Shown piece by piece: positions 56,915 through 64,000 of a DNA stretch of 64,000 bases; within the stretch, counting starts at the first letter, position 1, and each line of letters begins with the position of its first letter. The stretch covers positions 187,674,043-187,738,042 of the forward strand of contig NC_091119.1 of the NCBI RefSeq assembly GCF_040183065.1, in the 5' to 3' direction. A model generated the notes under the pieces. It saw only the letters and a list, made by a program, of their open reading frames with translations, was not told where the DNA came from and did not search any database. This stretch comes from Periplaneta americana (lineage: Eukaryota; Arthropoda; Insecta; Blattodea; Blattidae). Made by a program: the position numbers and the translations under genes.

Positions 56915-57685
56915 AATGGCATGATTATTTTCATACTTGAAATGTCAACAACACCCATGCCAGATATTTCTTTGTTTCTCCTAAAAATTTGTTTTTGTAC
57001 TATGGTTGTTTTTTTTTCTTCAAAAAACCCTTCAGTCTCGTATCAAAACTGGATACATTTGGTCTTTTACATCAAAACTTGATACATGCATATATCAGTG
57101 TGTTATTGTGTTAAAGCCTGTGAGGAAATCTTTAACTCCTTTTTCTCAACTTGCCCTTTTTAAGGGGAGAGGATGGAATTTTTTTTTTAACTTTTTTTCC
57201 TATTTGGTGTAAAATATTAATGTTTTGTATGTAGAGAGCTCATAGCTGTAGCAATTCAACCAAATATAAGTAAATATTTTGAAAAAAAATTATTTGGGGG
57301 CCCAAATTTAAAAAAAATATACCCAATGCAGGATTGTACTAAAACCGATATATCTAAACCGTTTTTAAAGATAGATTCAAACGGTTTTTTGCAATTTATT
57401 TGCAAAAGCATGTTCTATAAATTGTCTGTAACAGAATTTTGATATTAGTCCCTACGTTTGTAAAATAAACAATTAAAATTTAATAACAATTTTGTGATTT
57501 CCTTTCTTGCAAACAAACGGACATATTTTTAAAATGAAATCAATTAACAAAATTCTGTTACAGAGAAGTTTCCTAATAGTCTAAAGAATGTGTGTTCTAA
57601 ATTTCATGCATGTATTTTTAATAGTTCAGAAATTATATCCATTTTTGTCTGGCAATATAGCAAAAAAAAGTAAAGTTACTGGAGA
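56915..57685. other. No feature recognised
   Basis: AT-rich, many A/T homopolymers. Small frames without similarity. Confidence 0.45.
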
Positions 57686-57985
57686 CCGATAAAAATGGGC
57701 GTGTGATTTAAAAGTCTATAGCGCAGGAAGTTTAAAAATGACGTCTCAACATCCGATAAGGACACAAATACCCACAAACTGTTATGCAATACATTCCACA
57801 CATATCAAAGCGTATTTTAAAGATATATTTTTTTTTTTATAATTTAACTTACCGGAAACAACAATAAATGCTGGCGCGTGATGTAAAAATCCATAATGCA
57901 GAAATTTAAAAAAATGGCGACTCAACATGCGATAAGGGCACAAATACCCACAAAATGTTATGCTATGCATTCCACACATATCACA
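57686..57985. repeat. Diverged direct duplication, ~115-bp unit
   Basis: CTCAACATCCGATAAGGACA, CAAATACCCACAAACTGTTA at 57746-57790 recur as CTCAACATGCGATAAGGGCA and CAAATACCCACAAAATGTTA at 57922-57965. Spacing about 178 bp. Confidence 0.8.
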
Positions 57986-57989
57986 GAGT

Positions 57990-58968
57990 ATACTACTTAC
58001 TTACTTAATTACTTACTTACTTACTTACTTACTTACTGGCTTTTAAGGAACCCGGAGGTTCATTGCCGCCCTCACATAAGCCCGCCATCGGTCCCTATCC
58101 TGAGCAAGATTAATCCATTCTCTATCATCATATCCCACGTCCCTCAAATCCATTTTTATATTATCTTCCCATCTACGTCTCGGCCTCCCTAGAGATTTTT
58201 TTTCCCTCCGGCCTCCCAACTAACACTCTATATGCATTTCTGGATTCGCCCATACGTGCTACATGCCCTGCCCATCTCAAACGTCTGCATTTAATGTTCC
58301 TAATTATGTTCCTAGGTGAAGAATACAATGCGTGCAGTTCTGTGTTGTGTAACTTTCTCCATTCTCCTGTAACTTCATCCCTCTTAGCCCCAAATATTTT
58401 CCTGAGAACCTTATTCTCAAACACCCTTAACCTATGTTCCTCTCTCAACGTGAGAGTCAAAGTTTCACAATCATAAAGAACAACCGGTAATATAATTGTT
58501 TTATAAATTCTAACTTTCAGATTTTTTGACAGCAGACTGGATGATAAAATCTCAACCGAATAATAACAGGCATTTCCCATATTTATTCTGCGTTTAATTT
58601 CCTCCCGAGTATCATTTATATTTGTTACTGTTGCTCCAAGATATTTGAACTTCTCCATCTCTTCGAAAGATAAATTTCCAATTTTTATATTGCCATTTGG
58701 CACAATATTTCCGTCACGAGACATAATCATATACTTTGTCTTTTCAGGATTTACTTCCAAACCTATTTCTTTACTTGCTTCCTGTAAAATCCTCGTGTTT
58801 TCCCTAATCATTTGTCGATTTCCTCCTGACATATTCACGTCATCCGCATAGACAAGCAGCTGATGTAACCCGTTCAATTCTAAACCCTCTCTGTTATCCT
58901 GGACTTTCCTAATGGCATACTCTAGAGCAAAGTTAAAAAGTAAAGGTGATAGTGCATCTCCTTGTTTT
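57990..58968 (-). mobile_element. LINE-P copy 7, 5'-truncated
   Basis: TTAC tail at 57990-58036, then minus-sense LINE-P up to the KQGD codons at 58968, beyond which the sequence is unrelated (TGTAAACAAAAAAAAAG). No target duplication found. Confidence 0.92.
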
Positions 58969-58976
58969 GTAAACAA
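58040..58976 (-). pseudogene. Reverse transcriptase pseudogene of LINE-P copy 7
   Basis: The 267-residue frame (58173-58976) is the longest continuous LINE-P reading in the window. It has [17 protein letters not shown] (domain B), [13 protein letters not shown] (YADD box), [14 protein letters not shown] (domain D), FKYLGATV (domain E), NACYYSVE with a two-codon loss in [42 protein letters not shown] and [15 protein letters not shown]. It fails at 58190-58200, where extra T residues shift the [10 protein letters not shown] codons; the last ~50 codons to MNLRVP follow in another frame. N-terminal half absent. Confidence 0.9.
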
Positions 58977-59644
58977 AAAAAAAGTTTCCTTGCTTTCTGC
59001 AAAATGATGTCAGGTGTACTTACGAAGTTTTGGAACTCTCCGCCTGAATTACATACTTGTCTCTTACGACTGATTCTAAGCTTGTATTATTCTGTATCGC
59101 AAAAGGCGAGCTGCGTTAGAATCCGTCTGAATCAGAGCAGCGAAATTCGTGAATTGTACATATAATAATAAATACATATGATAGGTTGAATTGTATTATT
59201 GGTTCGTGTACAAAGAAGCTTTTGTTCGCTGGAATCCCGGCAAAGTGATTTATTGGGAATTTCTGCTCGCATCCGCTCTCCTCGAAAGACGATCCCAAAC
59301 AACAATGAATTATATAGCAGCAATTTGTAGCTCTATTCTGGGTGAGGTGGAGTACAATTTGTTATGTTCTGAAAGCGCTCCTCTCCAATCATAATGGGAA
59401 ACGTCACTGCATTCATCCTCTCGTCGGCCGGACACGTTGACCCGGCACAAAGAAAGCAATTGAAACAGGCATTATTTTGGACAGCAGACATCAAATTTGA
59501 CAAGTTTTCATTTTTATTTCCGCCACTGCTGGAATATTTCAGTAATCCATTGGACATATTTTTGCTCTGTCCGACATCTGTATGAGCCAGGTACTGTACT
59601 TAGGAATGAACAGGGCTGTACAAATATTTTACAGTACAATGTTC
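58969..59644. other. No feature recognised
   Basis: Mixed composition, several 60-74 residue frames on both strands, none recognised. Confidence 0.4.
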
Positions 59645-60060
59645 TATAGTCCCGTCGCTCTAATTTCCGGCAGCCAATCACGTTGCAGGTCGGCTACATT
59701 TAAACGTGTGCGTCTTGTGATTCGCTGATGAAGACGTTAAGCATTTTCTAAGGCTCGATAAATACTTAATATAGTCGCCCGCCATTTTGGCTCTTTCGTT
59801 TGCTTTCGCAGAAAGGACACGAGGACGTTATTTGCCGCTCAATTATTTGCTCAATTACAGTGCGTTTGATTTATTATCATAGGAGCTACGACATGATAAT
59901 GTTTAACGGTGTGGCAAATAGATCCCTCGTCTGGTAGCTCGGCAACGAAAGAAGAAAAATGGCGAACGATACTACCTACCTAGACTTTATAGAGCCTTGA
60001 CTTCTTAAGACGTAAGCAAAGAGGAGGAGTCACGCCGGGAATAACGGCGTCGCGACTATA
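59645..60060 (+). mobile_element. MITE-T copy in tandem duplication, unit 1
   Basis: 416 bp from TATAGTCCCGTCGC to GCGTCGCGACTATA. Nearly identical to the next copy 660 bp downstream. Confidence 0.88.
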
Positions 60061-60308
60061 GTTATGCTGCCTTGCCGCCAAGCTTGTACATACTCCCGCG
60101 TATGTTTCCTTACGTGCCTTATGCTGTGTATGCAAGCTAATCAAGGCCTGAGATAACAGTAAGATACCGAAGTACAAACACAAGATTTTGAGTCTTCCGT
60201 TCCCTATGAATGGGAGTTACGTTTCTATTACCATTGTTATCACTAGGGCTAAGAATTGTACGCCGATACATTGCGCTTCATGTCCCTCTGACTTTAGGTA
60301 CCGGTACG

Positions 60309-60720
60309 TATAGTCCCGTCGCTATAATTTCCGGCAGCCAATCACGTTGCAGGTCGGCTACATTTAAACGTGTGTCTTATGATTCGCTGATGAATACGTC
60401 ATGCATTTCCTAAGGCTGGATAAATACTTAATATAATCGCCCGCCATTTTGGCTCTTTCGTTTGCTTTCGCAGAAAGGACACGAGGACGTTATTTGCCGC
60501 TCAATTATGCTGAATTACAGTGCGTTTGATTTATTATCATAGGAGCTACGACATGATAATGTTTAACGGTGTGGCAAATAGATCCGTCGTCTGGTAGCTC
60601 GGCAACGAAAGAAGAAAAATGGCGAACGATACTACCTACCTAGACTTTATAGAGCCTTGACTTCTTAAGACGTAAGCAAAGAGGAGGAGTCACGCCGGGA
60701 ATAACGGCGTCACGACTATA
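60309..60720 (+). mobile_element. MITE-T copy in tandem duplication, unit 2
   Basis: 412 bp, same ends (one base change: GCGTCACGACTATA). Small deletions relative to unit 1 (TGTGCGTCTTG shortened; ATTATTTGCTG shortened). Confidence 0.88.
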
Positions 60721-61169
60721 GTTATGCTGCCTTGCCGCCAAGCTTGTACATACTCCCGCGTATGTTTCCTTACGTGCCTTATGCTGTGTATGCAAGCTAA
60801 TCAAGGCCTGAGATACCGCAGGACAAACACAAGATTTGAATCTTCCGTTCCCTATGAATGGGAGTTATGTTTCTTTTACCATTGTTATCACTAGGGCTAA
60901 GAATTGTATGCCGTTACATTGCGTTTCATGCGCCTCTGACTTCAGGTACCGGTACGTAATTGCGTTGGGTGGGGGATTTCAGTGTGTTTCGTTCAGCAGT
61001 GAACTTTAGTTGATCGGTTACATTACGACCGAATACTGCTATTCGTAAAGGCAACATTCAACGTCCTGTAAAGAAGAATAATAGCAAGATGTCTAGGACG
61101 AAATTTGTGACTTAATTTCAAATGAAGAAATTTATTGATAATGATACAGATTTTGATAAATAATGCTTG

Positions 61170-61320
61170 TGTAAAATATTTCAAATATCCCCCCATTGTT
61201 TCTGCAGAAGTGGAACGAAGTTTCTCTAGATATAAGGCTGTGTTTTCTAGCAACAGGTAATCATTCACCTTTGAAAATTTGAAAATGTGGTTTGCTATTC
61301 ACTGCAACAATATGTGAAAT
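61170..61320 (+). pseudogene. hAT dimerisation-domain relic, copy 1
   Basis: The plus strand reads VKYFKYPPIVSAEVERSFSR, YKAVFSSNR, a stop, then SFTFENLKMWFAIHCNN. This is the C-terminal dimerisation motif of CGGBP1/BED-type hAT transposases (compare QKFSRYKNCLSDRR in hAT-C). Nothing of the catalytic region upstream is recognisable. One in-frame stop replaces a Gln-like codon. Confidence 0.75.
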
Positions 61321-61627
61321 GAAAAAATATGTAAAACAAAAACGTAATACACTATCATATTAACATAGTGAAATAGTAAGGCTGATACTTGTCAACGTTA
61401 TATTAGGTGTATTTTCTACAGACAGAAAATAACATGTAGTCAGTGTTATTGTGACGAAACTGAATAGTTGGAACACGAAATAGGAAAAAAAAAATGTAGC
61501 AAACAAGCTGAAAAAAAAATACTGTATAAAGATTATGGATATTTAGGTCTATGTAAAATTTGTGACTTAATTTCAAATAAGAAAATGTATTAATAATGAT
61601 AAAGATTTTGAGATAGATAATGCTTAT

Positions 61628-61780
61628 GTAAAATATTTCAAATATGTCCTTATTGTCCCTGTAGAAGTGGAATGAAGTTTTTTTTAGATGTAAGGCTGTG
61701 GTTTGTAGCAACAAATAATCATTCTCCTTTGAAAATTTGAAAATGTGATTTGTTATTCACTGCAACAATATATGAAATGA
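61628..61780 (+). pseudogene. hAT dimerisation-domain relic, copy 2 (tandem duplicate)
   Basis: Same region 457 bp further on. VEVE, stop, SFFRCKAVVCSNK, stop, SFSFENLKM, stop, FVIHCNN. More decayed than copy 1. Flanks (AATTTGTGACTTAATTTCAA before, GTAAAACAAAAACGTAATAC after) are duplicated too. Confidence 0.7.
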
Positions 61781-61879
61781 AAAATTATGTAAAACAAAAA
61801 CGTAATACACCATCATATTAATATAGTGAAATAAAAAGTCTCATACTTGTCAATTTTATATTAGGTGTATTTTCTACAG

Positions 61880-62221
61880 ACAGAAAATAAAATATCTTTA
61901 AAATAATGTAGTTTTTTTAACAAAGAAAATTGTGTATTTAAAATTTTCTTTAGCAGATAGTTGTTTCGAAGTCAAAAGAATGGCTTTCAATCACCCAAAC
62001 GCTGAGGACTAACTTACCGTGATGATAAGCTTGAGTTCAAACGAACGAAAGACACAGCGTTAACTCACCCCAACTCTGAGACGTACTCAAAGTCAGAGGC
62101 GTACGAAGCGGCAGTAGTAGTAGTAGTATAACGGCATATACTGTATTTCTCAGGCCTACTTATCACTCTAGCTAGAGGTATTTACTTTTGCACCATCCTT
62201 GTATTTAGACTTAGACTGTGT
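61880..62221. other. No feature recognised
   Basis: AT-rich, with a short GTA repeat at 62113-62129. Confidence 0.45.
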
Positions 62222-62322
62222 TAGAGTCGACGGCAATTCGGAAGGCGGTTGTCTGCTAACGTTTGCGTTGAGAGAGACAGATAGAGAGAGCAAGGCAGCG
62301 TACAACATTGCCACATCGTACT

Positions 62323-62640
62323 TCACGCGAACGTGCGATGCAAATAGCGCAGGAGAGAATTGAAATTATCAAAAGACAATAATGACCTTAGCAGTTGATT
62401 ACTGTAAGCATGACACCAAACAAACCCTCTTTCCTTCACTAACAATATTCTTTGCACGGTTCTCAATCCCACACCACATGCTTCTGCAGTCGTTTCCTGC
62501 GCGTTGGCAACGTTGCAGCCAGCATCAAGATGGCCGGCAGCGTTCTGCTCGTCAACGTTTTTTAAATAATTATACACCTTAAACAATATTTTCCGCACCT
62601 GCCTGTGCAATACTTGTCTTTTTACAGTTTCTTCTTCCAT
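62323..62640 (-). pseudogene. Mar-B transposase N-terminal fragment, copy 2
   Basis: 105-residue frame: MEEETVKRQVLHRQVRK, ILFKVYNYLKNVDEQNAAGH, ETTAEACGVGLRTVQRILLV. It is a helix-turn-helix of the IS630/Tc1/mariner type (A-E-A-C-G-V...R-T-V-Q-R-I). About 90% identical by eye to the frame at 43457-43759. It ends where similarity to a transposase would continue into the DDE core, so it is a truncated non-catalytic protein at best. Confidence 0.75.
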
Positions 62641-62647
62641 TTATTTA

Positions 62648-62651
<4 letters not shown>

Positions 62652-62683
<32 letters not shown>
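62652..62683. repeat. (CA)n microsatellite
   Basis: About 15 CA units inside Mar-B copy 2; the same position in copy 1 has only a few. Confidence 0.95.
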
Positions 62684-62684
<1 letters not shown>

Positions 62685-62750
62685 AAATGTTAGTTTTACT
62701 CATTCAATGTATTGAAACATTCACACGTGAACAAACGAACTTGGGAAGTA

Positions 62751-63828
62751 CAGGGACATCATTTTATTTTGACTTCAATTTTTATTGTAGGCCTACCTGA
62801 GTTTTTGAATGTACTTCACTCCCACCCCTTCTACTAAGGAAGTTCCAACTCCACACAGAATCAAGACTGCAGATAGTAAGCAGTACTGAGTATAGTACGT
62901 TCCAGAAATATGTTCGCGTTTTCCAGTGACAAAAGAGCTTTCAATATTGAATCATATTTTCGCACAGGTACTGTCCGTTTGCCTACGTCGCATCCCGATT
63001 TCCCCCACCTGCTTCTGCTCGCCCCTCTGTAATAGCTGGGCTGTCTTAGCTCTTTTCTGAAACATTTATTTCTCTTAGGAATTGGAAGTTTACGTAATAT
63101 TATACAGCTGTTTAATTTAACTTAAATAAAAGGGCCTCGTTAAGTAATTAACTGTCACGTGATTTCCTCCCTATCTGCAATCCTGCGGCATAACCACTTG
63201 GACGGACAGTAGATAGCATGTCTGAGTAATTTTACATTTTCGGGTCGGGCAGAAGTGAAGATCGAATTTACAGTACGTAGAGTAGGTACAGAATTATTTC
63301 AACATGAGTTACTAGTACGAAGGACGAAAATGGCAATTGGAATTAGATGCAATAGTCTATAGTGCGATAATATGCACAAAAGAACTGAAGCCTGTATCGA
63401 AATGAACGGCCACCATTTTCAAAATTGTGTTTAAATATTCATATTATGATTATTTTTCACTTTAACTTCTTTCTATATATTGTACGCTAATGAGCTGTAG
63501 ACAGTATAATATACACTGCATAATGAATACGTTCGCATGGATAACTCACTTGGTGAGTAAAAACACTTATTCTTAATACAGTACTGTACTTTGATTAAAG
63601 AAAAACCTAATGAAAATTATTATCAAACTCAAAATCGCGATATTTCCTATCTTACGTAAATGGATGAACTACTTTTCTTCCTTCCTATACCTAGTAGAGT
63701 GATTTGTGTTTTACGCCAATATCATCGAACTCCAGTCTTGGAGGGGGGAGCAAGCGGTGTTTCCAGTTCTCTAAAGGTATAGACAGGTTAATATTAAAAA
63801 TGTTAGTAAAAATAAAATGATGTCCCTG
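62751..63828 (+). mobile_element. Mar-A copy 2, 1078 bp
   Basis: TA at 62749-62750 and 63829-63830; ends CAGGGACATCATTTTAT. Inverted relative to copy 1 and of exactly the same length. On the plus strand are MFAFSSDKRAFNIESYFR near 62910 and EACIEMNGHHF...stop near 63390-63431. Mar-B copy 1 (GAACTCAGGAAGTGCTTGTT, 43829-43848) shows the empty site. Confidence 0.9.
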
Positions 63829-64000
63829 TACTTGTTACAGATTGATTCCGATTGGTTCTGCTGTACAAGCTTGTGACGTCACATGCCAGAAATGCTACGG
63901 CGCATATAGCAGCAGACCGCCTTCCGAACTGCCATCTAGTCTAGTACAATACAATAATATTTACTTAGTTACAATTTAAAGACAAAAATTGTGATAAAAA

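Larger units (their letters stand above)
59645..60957. repeat. ~660-bp tandem duplication (MITE-T plus spacer)
   Basis: Unit 1 is 59645-60308 and unit 2 is 60309-60957. The spacers (GTTATGCTGCCTTGCCGCCA ... GGTACCGGTACGTA) are also duplicated, so the block was copied together. Confidence 0.9.
62224..63941 (-). mobile_element. Mar-B copy 2, interrupted by Mar-A copy 2
   Basis: TA at 62222-62223 and 63942-63943; ends ACGGCAATTCGGAAGGCGG and its reverse. The Mar-B parts are 62224-62748 and 63831-63941. A CA microsatellite (62652-62683) enlarges it relative to copy 1. Confidence 0.85.

Overview
This is an AT-rich animal nuclear window with no convincing host gene. It is an archive of transposable elements, nested insertions and tandem repeats. 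The dominant LINE protein (a reverse transcriptase with a YADD box and a C-terminus ending ...RVP), the tRNA-headed SINEs, the many hAT and Tc1/mariner relics, and the frequent palindrome TAGGCCTA all suggest an insect. My best guess is a cockroach or termite (Blattodea, possibly Periplaneta). That guess comes from remembered sequence style, not a search. Family names such as LINE-P, hAT-A or Mar-A are local labels for this report only.

Layout. 0-5.5 kb: a decayed minisatellite, a rearranged LINE-P, a long degenerate TTTA/TTCG array broken by a SINE, and a second SINE. 5.5-8.5 kb: repeats X and Y and SINE-C. 9.36-11.29 kb: an 81-bp satellite with a 243-bp higher-order repeat. 12-15.7 kb: a 1078-bp mariner derivative (Mar-A), a hAT deletion derivative (hAT-E) and a hAT transposase relic. 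17-20.7 kb: MITE-T, a large ATCT microsatellite, a SINE and hAT-A. 22-25.7 kb: a minisatellite split by repeat Z, SINE pieces and a three-layer nest around LINE-P. 26.3-29.5 kb: a mariner MITE and a tetranucleotide-derived array with a SINE inside it. 30.5-40.4 kb: four LINE-P copies (one with target-site duplications, one twin-primed, one lacking its 3' end, one ordinary) plus repeats W and Y. 40.6 kb: a possible minimal hammerhead-ribozyme fold. 41.2-42.75 kb: a very homogeneous 102-bp satellite. 43-45 kb: a mariner relic holding a second mariner element (Mar-B). 45-48.3 kb: a SINE in repeat W, repeat Z copy 2 and a foldback repeat. 48.4-50 kb: a second LINE and a mariner. 50.8-56.9 kb: four hAT elements, each with an 8-bp target-site duplication. 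57.7-64 kb: LINE-P, a 0.66-kb tandem duplication carrying MITE-T, duplicated hAT dimerisation-domain relics, and Mar-A nested in Mar-B.

No gene here appears functional. Every coding remnant is a transposase or reverse-transcriptase fragment with stops, frameshifts or deletions. What the window offers is mechanism: paired filled and empty sites, target-site duplications and nesting order, which allow insertions to be dated relative to one another. All coordinates were read by eye and may be off by a few bases at diffuse edges.
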